Origin: Streptomyces atratus
GTDB taxonomy: Bacteria; Actinomycetota; Actinomycetes; Streptomycetales; Streptomycetaceae
Direction of reading: 5' to 3'
Length of the DNA: 64,000 bases
NCBI RefSeq assembly: GCF_014648655.1
Contig: NZ_BMRN01000029.1
Coordinates: 30,709-94,708 of the forward strand
This document shows positions 51,038 to 58,732 of this stretch, one piece after another. The notes beneath the pieces were generated by a model that was given only the letters and a program-made list of their open reading frames with translations, did no database searches and was not told the origin of the DNA. Each line of letters starts with the position of its first letter. Position 1 is the stretch's first letter. The position numbers and the translations under genes are program-made.

Positions 51038-51535
51038 ATGACGCAGCGCGTGGATCTCTCGACCGTGATGGACCAGCTTTCCATCGATGCAGTGATCACC
51101 GGCTATGCGATGGCGGTGGACGACGGCGAATGGGTGGACTACCGGGCCCTGTTCACCGCGGACGGCCGCGCCGACTACCGTGGCGCGGGCGGAATCGAAG
51201 GGCCTGCCGCCGAGGTCGCCCAGTGGCTCGCGGAAACCATGCGGCTCTTCCCCGTACGCCAGCATCTGATCGTCAACCGCCGGCTCGACATCCAGGACCT
51301 GGGCGGCTACCCGGGCGACCGGGCCGAAGTGCGGGCCGACTACCTCAACCCGATGAGGCTGGACAGCACGGCGGGCGGCGAAGGCGGCTCCGGGGCGGGG
51401 GCGACCACGCCGAACTTCGTCTCCGGCGGGCGGTACGCCTTCACACTGTCGCGTACGGGGAACGGCTGGCGGATCCGGACCGTGACCGTGCATGAGAAGT
51501 GGCGCGGCACAGCTGACGCGCTCACCCCCTCCTGA
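51038..51535 (+). CDS. NTF2/SnoaL-like protein
   Basis: A 165-residue protein. ITGYAMAVDDGEWVDYRALF and FTADGRADYRGAGGIEGPAA, QHLIVNRRLDIQDLGG and RYAFTLSRTGNGWRIRTVTV fit the SnoaL_4-like cone fold. The family includes ring-hydroxylating dioxygenase beta subunits and dehydratases; no catalytic identification is possible. Start ATG 51038. Confidence 0.8.
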   Translation: MTQRVDLSTVMDQLSIDAVITGYAMAVDDGEWVDYRALFTADGRADYRGAGGIEGPAAEVAQWLAETMRLFPVRQHLIVNRRLDIQDLGGYPGDRAEVRADYLNPMRLDSTAGGEGGSGAGATTPNFVSGGRYAFTLSRTGNGWRIRTVTVHEKWRGTADALTPS

Positions 51536-51632
51536 TCCCGCCCACCGGTGCTTCCGCCCCCGCGCCGGGAAAGAACTGCGGAACAGGTGACCAGGGGGGA
51601 CACTGCTGATCAGCAGGACGAGGAGGCGCGGC

Positions 51633-53276
51633 ATGCGGATTCCGGCCGGTCGGCGCGAGCAGTGGGAGCGGATGCTGCGGTCCGGCCGGTGGCGCGGCTG
51701 CCTCGCACTGCTCGCCGGTGCGCTGCCCGCGCTCGCGTTCCCGGCGCCTTCCCTGTGGTGGCTCGCCTATGTCGGTCTGGTGCCGTGGCTGCTGCTGATC
51801 CGGTCCGCCGGTACGGGGCGCCGGGCGGCGCTCGACGGCTGGCTCGGCGGGATCGGCTACCTGCTCGCCGTGCATCACTGGCTGATGCCGAGTCTCCATG
51901 TGTTCATCGTGGTCCTGGCGGCCCTGCTCGGTCTGCTGTGGGCGCCGTGGGGTCTGCTGGTCTTCCGGGTACTGCGCGCGCCAATTTCCGTCGCAGCAGC
52001 CATGGCCGCTGTCGTCGTCGTGCCGTGCGGCTGGCTGATGATCGAGCTGGCGCGCTCCTGGGAGGGCCTCGGCGGTCCCTGGGGGCTGCTCGGCGCGAGC
52101 CAGTGGGAGGTGGCTCCGGCACTCCGCGTGGCATCCGTCGGCGGGGTGTGGCTGGTGAGCCTTCTGGTGGTAGCGGTGAACACCGCCGTCGCCCTCCTGT
52201 TCGTGGCCGCTGCCGCCCGTACGGTCGCCGTCGTCGGCATCGTGGTGTGCGCCCTGGCCGCGGGGGCGATGGCGCAGTGGGCGCCGCAGCCCGAGCGATC
52301 GGGCGTGGCCAGGATCGCCGTCGTGCAGCCGGGTGTGATCTCGGGTCCCCACAGCGTGGAGCGTCGGCTCGCCGTCAGCGAGCGGCTGACCGGCAAGCTG
52401 GCGGGACGCGATCTCGATCTGGTCGTGTGGGGCGAGAGCAGTGTCGGTGTCGATCTCTCCCGGCACCCGGAAGTCACCGCCCGGATCGCGGCCCTCTCGC
52501 GTCGGGTGGGCGCGGATGTGCTGGTCAACATGGACGCCCGGCAGACCGGCGGACCGGGTCGGACGGGGATCTTCAAATCCGCGGTGCTGGTGGGTCCGGA
52601 CGGACTGACCGGGGACCGGTACGACAAGATGCGGCTGGTGCCGTTCGGCGAGTACATCCCGGCCCGTTCGGTGCTCGGGTGGGCCACGTCCCTGGGCAAG
52701 GCGGCGGGCGAGGACCGGCTGCGGGGCACCCACCCGGTGACGATGTGGCTTCCCCGGGCCGCCGGAGGGAGGGGTCTGCGCATCGGGCCGCTGATCTGCT
52801 TCGAGTCCGCGTTCCCCGACATGAGCCGGCGGCTGACCCGGGACGGAGCGCAACTGCTGATCGACCAGTCGTCGACCGCGACGTTCCAGCACAGCTGGGC
52901 TCCCGAACAGCACGCCTCGCTCGGGGCGCTGCGGGCCGCCGAGAACGGCCGCCCGATGGTGCATGCGACACTCACCGGCGTCAGTGCGGTGTACGGCCCG
53001 CAGGGCGAGCGGATCGGTGCCCCGCTCGGTACGGATACGAGCGGCGCGGCCGTGTTCGATGTACCGCTGGCGTCCGGTACGACGCTCTACGTACGGCTGG
53101 GCGACTGGCCGGTGTACGGGGCGTCGGCCGTGCTGGCCGTGTTCTGCGCCTTCGAAGGGGTGCGATCGCTCCGCAGGCGCCACCGGGGCGGGCCGGCCGC
53201 CGCGAGGGGTGCGGCGGCTCCGGTGGTTGCCTCACTCGCTGAATCCGATGAATCCACCGATCGCTCCAGGCCGTGA
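51633..53276 (+). CDS. lnt: Apolipoprotein N-acyltransferase
   Basis: A 547-residue membrane enzyme that N-acylates lipoproteins at the N-terminal Cys. Six or more hydrophobic segments fill residues 25-220, then the nitrilase domain carries the triad: Glu in LVVWGESSVGVD, Lys in YDKMRLVPFGEYIPARSVLG and Cys in GPLICFESAFPDMSRRL. The C-terminal membrane segment is WPVYGASAVLAVFCAFEGVR. Streptomyces usually has two Lnt homologues; this may be either one. Confidence 0.93.
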   Translation: MRIPAGRREQWERMLRSGRWRGCLALLAGALPALAFPAPSLWWLAYVGLVPWLLLIRSAGTGRRAALDGWLGGIGYLLAVHHWLMPSLHVFIVVLAALLGLLWAPWGLLVFRVLRAPISVAAAMAAVVVVPCGWLMIELARSWEGLGGPWGLLGASQWEVAPALRVASVGGVWLVSLLVVAVNTAVALLFVAAAARTVAVVGIVVCALAAGAMAQWAPQPERSGVARIAVVQPGVISGPHSVERRLAVSERLTGKLAGRDLDLVVWGESSVGVDLSRHPEVTARIAALSRRVGADVLVNMDARQTGGPGRTGIFKSAVLVGPDGLTGDRYDKMRLVPFGEYIPARSVLGWATSLGKAAGEDRLRGTHPVTMWLPRAAGGRGLRIGPLICFESAFPDMSRRLTRDGAQLLIDQSSTATFQHSWAPEQHASLGALRAAENGRPMVHATLTGVSAVYGPQGERIGAPLGTDTSGAAVFDVPLASGTTLYVRLGDWPVYGASAVLAVFCAFEGVRSLRRRHRGGPAAARGAAAPVVASLAESDESTDRSRP

Positions 53277-53294
53277 GCCCGGAGACCGGCCGGA

Positions 53295-53642
53295 CTATCC
53301 GGGGCCGTTCACGGAGACGATGTGGCCCTGGGCGTCGACAGTGAGCGAGACCCGCTCGACCTTGTTGGTCACGGCAAGAACCAGCCACACAGCGCCCCAG
53401 AGAAAGCAGGTGAACACCATCAGGATGGCGTGGAGCACGTGATTCAGCGGCCGGCCCCGGACCATGACCACCTGTGTCTCGGAGCGTGATTCCACTCGCC
53501 AGCCGCTCGCGATCCGCTGATTGACCGCCCAGTCGAGGATCAGCCCGCGCTGCATCGCGTCGGGCGGCCGCCCGTCGGCCGAGTAGTAGCCGGGCGGCGG
53601 CTGGAGTGCTCCCCAGCCCTTTGGCTTGTCGTGGGGCCTCAC
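53295..53642 (-). CDS. Small membrane protein
   Basis: A 115-residue protein. A Pro/Gly-rich start (GWGALQPPPGYYSADGRPPD) leads into a WRVESRSETQVVMVRGRP strand pair, one or two hydrophobic segments (LHAILMVFTCFLWGAVWLVL) and a beta end (ERVSLTVDAQGHIVS). Recalled as a common actinobacterial hypothetical. Convergent with lnt, 18 bases apart. Confidence 0.75.
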   Translation of the reverse strand: MRPHDKPKGWGALQPPPGYYSADGRPPDAMQRGLILDWAVNQRIASGWRVESRSETQVVMVRGRPLNHVLHAILMVFTCFLWGAVWLVLAVTNKVERVSLTVDAQGHIVSVNGPG

Positions 53643-53739
53643 GAGGTCACCTCCACGGGCCGGTGGTCATCCCCCCAGCCTGCATCGGAGCCGGGCCCGA
53701 CGCATCCCGGGGCCGAAGGGCCCGTGACAGGACACGGCT

Positions 53740-53777
53740 CCAGGGTCTGTGCGGCCCTTGACCCGCACAGACCCTGG
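53740..53777 (-). terminator. Perfect 15-bp terminator hairpin
   Basis: CCAGGGTCTGTGCGG (53740-53754) pairs with CCGCACAGACCCTGG (53763-53777), 8-base loop, immediately after the stop of the Gfo/Idh gene. Confidence 0.8.
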
Positions 53778-54677
53778 CTAGGCGCAGTCCAGGTCGCGCA
53801 GGATGCGCTCGCACAGCTCATGCGTCTGCAGGGCGTCGCCGGCGCTCAGCACCTTTCCGGCCCGCACTGCGTCCAGGAAGGACAGCACGCTCTGCTCGAT
53901 GCCGCGCTGGCGGGTCACCGGCACCCAGTCGCCGCGCCGTCGCACGCTCGGCTGCCCCTTGTGATCGATCACCTCGGCGAGGTTGACGACCTCGCGCTTG
54001 GAGTCCTGGCCGGAGACCTCCAGCCGTTCCTCGTTCGAGCCGCTGAGCCGGTTCATCGCGCCGATGGCGGTGAACCCGTCACCCGCCAGTTGCAGCACGA
54101 CATGGTGCATCAGACCGTCGCGGATCCTGGCCTGTACGACGGTGTGCTCGATCGGCCCCGGCGCCAGGAAGCGCAGTGTGTCGACGACATGGATGAAGTC
54201 GTCGAGCACCATGGTGCGTGGATCCTCGGGCAGGGCCACTCGGTTCTTCTGCATGAGGATCAGCTCGCGCGGGTGCTCGGCGCACTGCGCGTAGCCGGGC
54301 GCGACCCTGCGGTTGAAACCGACGGCGAGGCTCACCCCTCGCTCTTCAGCAAGGCGCACCAGCCTCTCGGAATCGGCGAGTTCATAGGCCAGTGGCTTGT
54401 CGACGTACGTGGCGACGCCCGCGTCCAGCAGCCGGCCCACGATCTCCGGGTGCACGGCCGTCGGGGCGTGGACGAACGCGGCGTCCAGGCCCTCGGCGAG
54501 CAGCGATTCGAGGTCGGTGTGGCGCTGCCCGGACGGGATCCGGTGGCTCTCGGCGACCGCGGCCAGGGTGGCGGCGGTACGGGTCTGCAGATGCATTTCG
54601 ACCCCGGGCAGGGTCGTCAGAACCGGCAGATACGCCTTCTGCGCGATGTCGCCGAGCCCGATGCAGCCGACCTTCAC
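53778..54677 (-). CDS. Gfo/Idh/MocA-family oxidoreductase
   Basis: A 299-residue NAD(P)-dependent dehydrogenase with GTG 54677 behind GGGAG. MKVGCIGLGDIAQKAYLPVL is the nucleotide loop, AAFVHAPTAVHPEIVGRLLD, VATYVDKPLAYELAD carries the EKP-like Lys (here DKP), and VGFNRRVAPGY follows. Substrate is probably a sugar or cyclitol. It lies downstream of the FAD monooxygenase on the same strand with a 42-base gap and may share its transcript. Confidence 0.88.
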   Translation of the reverse strand: MKVGCIGLGDIAQKAYLPVLTTLPGVEMHLQTRTAATLAAVAESHRIPSGQRHTDLESLLAEGLDAAFVHAPTAVHPEIVGRLLDAGVATYVDKPLAYELADSERLVRLAEERGVSLAVGFNRRVAPGYAQCAEHPRELILMQKNRVALPEDPRTMVLDDFIHVVDTLRFLAPGPIEHTVVQARIRDGLMHHVVLQLAGDGFTAIGAMNRLSGSNEERLEVSGQDSKREVVNLAEVIDHKGQPSVRRRGDWVPVTRQRGIEQSVLSFLDAVRAGKVLSAGDALQTHELCERILRDLDCA

Positions 54678-54719
54678 AGGGGTCTCCCTCTCACTGTTCA
54701 GCGCCGACCGGCGCGGTGT

Positions 54720-55973
54720 TCATCGATCGGGGGAGCCCGGTCGGGCTCTTCGAGCCGATGTCTGCCGCGGTGACCTGTGCGCGTCCTTCGTCGGGGCAGC
54801 ATACGTGTGCTGCGGCGGCTGCCAGTCCGCGATGCCGTCGAAGGTGCGCAGGACGAGCGTGGGCCCGATCCGCGAGACGGTGGACATCAGGACGTCGCGC
54901 AGCGCCACGGCCGGGGCACTGGTCAGGCACATCAGCCGGGAGGCCTGTGCGGCCTTGCGGACGATGGCCGATGTGCGGGGCAGCCGGTCGGCGGTGTACG
55001 CCGCCAGACCCGCGCCGAGGTGCCTGCCCGGTGTCACATGGTGGGCGAGCACGATCGCGTCCTCGACGGCCTGGTTTCCGCCCTGGCCGAGGCTGGGTGC
55101 CATGGCGTGGGCGGAGTCGCCGACGAGGGCGGTGCGGCCCCGGTGGAAGGACGGCAGGGGGTCGGTCAGCTGGTACACGTCGTTGCGGAGTACCTGTCCG
55201 GACTCGGCGGCGGCGATGATCGAGGGGATCGGGTCGTGCCAGCTGCCGAACCGGCGCATGAGCTCCGACTTCTCGTCGTCGGCGGCACGGTCTCCGGCGG
55301 GGGCGACGGCGGCCCCGTAGGCGTATGTCCGGCCGTCCTTGAGTGGCTGGGTGCCCCAGAGTGCGCCGCGCCCCCAGGTCTCGTGCGGGGCGAAGGGCCG
55401 CTCGGGCGCGGGGACGACGATGCGCCAGGTGGTGAATCCGGCGTACGAGGGTCCGGGGTGGGCCGGGAAGAGTGCGCTGCGTACGCCCGAGTTGATGCCG
55501 TCGGCACCGATGACGAGGTCGGCCTCGATGTCCCCGTCCGCCGTCCGGACCACCGCACGCGCACCGTCCACGGCGCCCGGGTCCAGCAGTTTCGCGGCGG
55601 CGTCGGTACGAACGGCGGGGGCGGGCAGCCGGGCCACGAGGCGGCCGACGAGGGTGGCCCGGTGCAACAGGACGATCGGGCCGCCGAACCGCTCGGTCGC
55701 GACGGCGCTGTTCGTACGGGAGAGCCAGCGGCCGCTCGGGGTACGCATACCGCCGTCGCCCTGCCAGGCGGCGAGCGACCTGATCTCGTCGCCGAGGCCG
55801 ATGACGTCCAGCGCGCGCTGGGAGTTGGGCGCGAGGGCGATACCGGCGCCCACGGGTTCCAGCGAGGCTGCGCGCTCCAGGACGGTCACCCGCCAGCCGC
55901 GACCGTGCAGGGCCACCGCCGCGGTGAGGCCGCCGATCCCGCTGCCGATGACGACGGCATGAGGCTTGTCCAT
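54720..55973 (-). CDS. FAD-dependent aromatic monooxygenase
   Basis: A 417-residue flavoprotein. ATG 55973 is preferred over GTG 55976 because GGAGG then has a usable spacing. Dinucleotide loop AVVIGSGIGGLTAAVALHGR, the NADPH/FAD motif DLVIGADGINSGVRSALF, and TALVGDSAHAMAPSLGQGGN (second FAD motif) place it in the 3-hydroxybenzoate/salicylate hydroxylase group. It is divergent from a TetR gene, with twin operators covering its promoter, so a local substrate-induced switch is likely. Confidence 0.92.
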   Translation of the reverse strand: MDKPHAVVIGSGIGGLTAAVALHGRGWRVTVLERAASLEPVGAGIALAPNSQRALDVIGLGDEIRSLAAWQGDGGMRTPSGRWLSRTNSAVATERFGGPIVLLHRATLVGRLVARLPAPAVRTDAAAKLLDPGAVDGARAVVRTADGDIEADLVIGADGINSGVRSALFPAHPGPSYAGFTTWRIVVPAPERPFAPHETWGRGALWGTQPLKDGRTYAYGAAVAPAGDRAADDEKSELMRRFGSWHDPIPSIIAAAESGQVLRNDVYQLTDPLPSFHRGRTALVGDSAHAMAPSLGQGGNQAVEDAIVLAHHVTPGRHLGAGLAAYTADRLPRTSAIVRKAAQASRLMCLTSAPAVALRDVLMSTVSRIGPTLVLRTFDGIADWQPPQHTYAAPTKDAHRSPRQTSARRARPGSPDR

Positions 55974-55987
55974 CACTCCTCCTCGAA

Positions 55988-56029
55988 ACTACAGCTGTAG
56001 TGACAACGTCACCGTACTACAGCTGTAGT
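55988..56029. promoter_or_regulatory. Twin TetR operators
   Basis: ACTACAGCTGTAGT occurs twice as a perfect 14-bp palindrome (55988-56001 and 56016-56029), centres 28 bases apart, filling the gap between the divergent monooxygenase and TetR genes. Same-face spacing suits two dimers. Confidence 0.85.
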
Positions 56030-56049
56030 TCCGAAGGTAGGTTGGCCCC

Positions 56050-56727
56050 ATGGCCACACGCACCACCGGCACCTCCCGGGCCGATCTCATTACCGATGCC
56101 GCCCTCGCGCTCCTCGCCGAACGCGGGATGCGCGGCCTGACCCACCGCGCGGTGGACGAGCGCGCCGGACTCCCGCAGGGTTCGACGTCCAATTACGCAC
56201 GCACCCGGCAGTCCCTGCTGGAGGTGACGGTGCAACGGCTGGCGGAGCGCGAGGCGCGGGTGCTCGCCCCCGGTGAACTTCCGGTTCCGGGCACCGGCAG
56301 GACGGACAGGCCGGATGCCGGCCCGGAAGGCGGTTCGGGCACCGGCGCGGAGAACGGCACGCGCATCGGCCCAGAGGCGCTGGTCGCCGGTCTCGCGTCA
56401 GCCCTGCACCGATATCTCACCCGCCACCCCGAACTGCTCATCTGCCGCTACGAGCTCGCCCTCGAGGCCACCCGGCGCCCGGAGCTGCGGGAGTTCTTCG
56501 ACGCGACGGGCCGGCAGTTCCGCGAGCCCCTGATGGCGCTGATGACGGCGGCCGGGTCGGCCGAGCCCGAGCGGCACACCCTGTCCCTGGTGGCCTGGTG
56601 CGAGGGGCTGATGTTCTCGTGCGCCGCGGGGTCGTACCACCGCTCCGTACCGACCGAGGAGGAACTGCGTACCGGCTTCACCGAACTGCTGCGCGGGATG
56701 CTCGGATCGCAGGCGGCATTGCGCTGA
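56050..56727 (+). CDS. TetR-family regulator
   Basis: A 225-residue repressor. N-terminal HTH: SRADLITDAALALLAERGMR, GLTHRAVDERAGLPQGSTSN, YARTRQSLLEVTVQRLAERE. An unusual Gly/Pro/Glu-rich insert at about 80-110 separates it from the ligand domain (ALHRYLTRHPELLICRYELA). It should bind the twin operators next to its start and control itself and the FAD monooxygenase. Confidence 0.92.
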   Translation: MATRTTGTSRADLITDAALALLAERGMRGLTHRAVDERAGLPQGSTSNYARTRQSLLEVTVQRLAEREARVLAPGELPVPGTGRTDRPDAGPEGGSGTGAENGTRIGPEALVAGLASALHRYLTRHPELLICRYELALEATRRPELREFFDATGRQFREPLMALMTAAGSAEPERHTLSLVAWCEGLMFSCAAGSYHRSVPTEEELRTGFTELLRGMLGSQAALR

Positions 56728-56802
56728 CCGGCGTCACTCGTGCGGGCCAATCATGGCTTCCCGGCTCACTCAAAACCGGGTTCGCACAGCAGAGTTGATC
56801 AG

Positions 56803-57255
56803 GTGCAACGAACCCGAATCACCGTGAAGCTCCTGGTTGGCGTGGCGGTCACGACACTGTCCGGATGTGTGTCCGTGGCGCCGCAGCCGGACGTTTCGTC
56901 CCGGCCCGGGGCCAGCAGGCCCGCCCAGGACCTGGCGCCACAGATCGTGCGACCGCCGGTCCACGACAGCCTGGGAGCCGTACCGGCCGCCGAGCCGTCC
57001 ACCTCCGCATCCGCCCCGGCGCGGGGCGCACCGCCGGACACCCGCCGCGCCGCGCCCCGCGCACCACAGCAACGGAAGCACACCGGGGCGGCGCGGCCTC
57101 GGCCGCGCCAGGTCCCGCCCCCCGTGACCGCGCCCGTCCCGGACCTGCCGACCCCCGTCACCGAGAAGGACGTCTGCGCGCTGGGACGGGGATACGGGCA
57201 CTGGCCCGCGGGCAGTCCGCAGTCCCGGATCTGCGAGAACACCTACGGTCGCTGA
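56803..57255 (+). CDS. Small proline/arginine-rich lipoprotein
   Basis: A 150-residue protein with GTG 56803. Lipobox LSGC follows TVKLLVGVAVTT, so it should be a membrane-anchored lipoprotein. The mature chain is a low-complexity Pro/Ala/Arg linker ending in a conserved tail, EKDVCALGRGYGHWPAGSPQ and SRICENTYGR, whose two cysteines probably pair. Similar C-terminal tails are recalled in Streptomyces hypothetical lipoproteins. Confidence 0.75.
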   Translation: MQRTRITVKLLVGVAVTTLSGCVSVAPQPDVSSRPGASRPAQDLAPQIVRPPVHDSLGAVPAAEPSTSASAPARGAPPDTRRAAPRAPQQRKHTGAARPRPRQVPPPVTAPVPDLPTPVTEKDVCALGRGYGHWPAGSPQSRICENTYGR

Positions 57256-57277
57256 GCCCGGCAGGAGAGAGCCGAGC

Positions 57278-57308
57278 GGGTGGCCCGTCCGCCGCGGACG
57301 GGCCACCC
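57278..57308. terminator. Bidirectional terminator hairpin
   Basis: GGGTGGCCCGTCC (57278-57290) and GGACGGGCCACCC (57296-57308) with a 5-base loop, between the convergent lipoprotein and TPR-like genes. Confidence 0.8.
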
Positions 57309-57309
57309 C

Positions 57310-57795
57310 TCACAGCTCCCGCAGCCTCAGCTCCAGCCGCGCGATCGCCGCGCGGACCCCTCCCCCGTATCCGTCGTCCGCCCCGTCGTCCGCGAGCACG
57401 CCGGACGCGGCGCGCGCCCGGTCCAGATGGATCCGGGCCGCCTCGGGACGGTGGAGCTTCACATAGTCCGCCGCGAGATTGAGATGGAGCGAGGGATAGA
57501 ACGCCCGCACCGCGAGCGCATCGGAGTGCTGTGCGGCACGCTCGTCGGTCAGGCTGCCGGCCGCGGTCAAAGCCCTCAGGTCCCAGGCGAGCTCATCACC
57601 GGGGTCGTCCTGCGTGTCGGCCATGTAGTGGGCGAGGGTGCACCGGTGCAGGGCGTCCCCGTCCTCGCCGATCTCCGACCAGAGCTCGCCGAAGCGATTG
57701 CGGGCCTCTTCCCGGTCGCCGCCGTGCAGCAGCATGATCGCCTGGCCGATCCTGGTCATGACGGCATCCTTCGACGCCTCCCGCTGCTCCGTCAC
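57310..57795 (-). CDS. TPR-like protein
   Basis: A 161-residue helical protein. GTG 57795 is chosen because GGGAGG lies six bases upstream; ATG 57756 is an alternative. IGQAIMLLHGGDREEARNRF, ALHRCTLAHYMADTQDDPGD, PSLHLNLAADYVKLHRPEAA and RIHLDRARAASGVLADDG form TPR-type helix pairs. Recalled as a common Streptomyces hypothetical near ung. Role unknown. Confidence 0.8.
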   Translation of the reverse strand: MTEQREASKDAVMTRIGQAIMLLHGGDREEARNRFGELWSEIGEDGDALHRCTLAHYMADTQDDPGDELAWDLRALTAAGSLTDERAAQHSDALAVRAFYPSLHLNLAADYVKLHRPEAARIHLDRARAASGVLADDGADDGYGGGVRAAIARLELRLREL

Positions 57796-57961
57796 TGCGG
57801 CCTCCCTGTCCACGTCCCGTTTCCGTTCGACGCTAGCCGCAGCCGCGGTCAATCCCGCTGAGGCTCGGGCGGGCGTCCCGAACCTGTCCACCGGGCACCC
57901 GCCCCCCGGCCCGGACCTGTCCACCGGGCGCCCGCCGCCGGCCCGGGCCGAAACCGCAGCG

Positions 57962-58645
57962 TCAGCCCAGGTCGGGGATGCGCCAGTCGATGGCCTCGTG
58001 CCCCTGCGCCGCCACCGCCTCGTTGATCTGCGTGAACGGACGGGAGCCGAAGAACTTCTTGGCGGACAGCGGTGACGGGTGCGCACCCTTCACCACCGCA
58101 TGGCGCTCCTCGTCGATCAGCGGAAGCTTCTTCTGCGCGTAGTTGCCCCAGAGCACGAAGACCGCCGGATCGGGCCTTGAGGCGACCGCGCGGATCACCG
58201 CGTCGGTGAACTTCTCCCAGCCCTTGCCCTTGTGCGAGTTCGCCTCGCCCGCGCGCACCGTCAGCACGGCGTTGAGCAGGAGCACGCCCTGCTCGGCCCA
58301 TGGCATCAGGTACCCGTTGTCCGGGATCGGCAGGCCGAGCTCCTCCTTCATCTCCTTGTAGATGTTCCGCAGGGAGGGCGGCGTCTTCACACCCGGCCGC
58401 ACGGAGAAGCACAGCCCGTGTCCCTGCCCCTCCCCGTGATACGGGTCCTGACCGAGGACGAGAACCTTCACCTTGTCGTAAGGCGTGGCATCCAGGGCTG
58501 CGAACACCTGGTCGCGCGGCGGATAGACCGGCCCCTTGGCCCGCTCCTCCTCGACGAACTCGGTGAGCTCCTTGAAGTAGGGCTTCTGCAGCTCTTCGCC
58601 GAGGACGCCGCGCCAGGACTCGGGCAGCAGGTCGGTGTCGGTCAC
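57962..58645 (-). CDS. ung: Uracil-DNA glycosylase
   Basis: A 227-residue family-1 UDG that removes uracil from DNA. Water-activating loop VLGQDPYHGEGQGHG (Asp), LLLNAVLTVRAGEANSHKGK, and the His loop HPSPLSAKKFFGSRPF. GTG 58645 follows CCGGAGG. Its upstream region carries a full PafBC-type promoter, which predicts damage induction independent of LexA. Confidence 0.95.
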   Translation of the reverse strand: MTDTDLLPESWRGVLGEELQKPYFKELTEFVEEERAKGPVYPPRDQVFAALDATPYDKVKVLVLGQDPYHGEGQGHGLCFSVRPGVKTPPSLRNIYKEMKEELGLPIPDNGYLMPWAEQGVLLLNAVLTVRAGEANSHKGKGWEKFTDAVIRAVASRPDPAVFVLWGNYAQKKLPLIDEERHAVVKGAHPSPLSAKKFFGSRPFTQINEAVAAQGHEAIDWRIPDLG

Positions 58646-58684
58646 GTCAACAACCTCCGGTAACTAATCAGTTCTTAGACCGAG

Positions 58685-58707
58685 AACCTACCGGGGGCCA
58701 CTGACAA
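58685..58707 (-). promoter_or_regulatory. PafBC/RecA-NDp-type promoter of ung
   Basis: TTGTCAGTG (58707-58699), eight bases, TAGGTT (58690-58685): a full match to TTGTCRgtg-N8-TAnnnT. The start codon lies 40 bases downstream with a ribosome site, so this copy is not leaderless. Confidence 0.82.
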
Positions 58708-58732
58708 CGGACCCCGCGAGCCCTGCCGGGGC

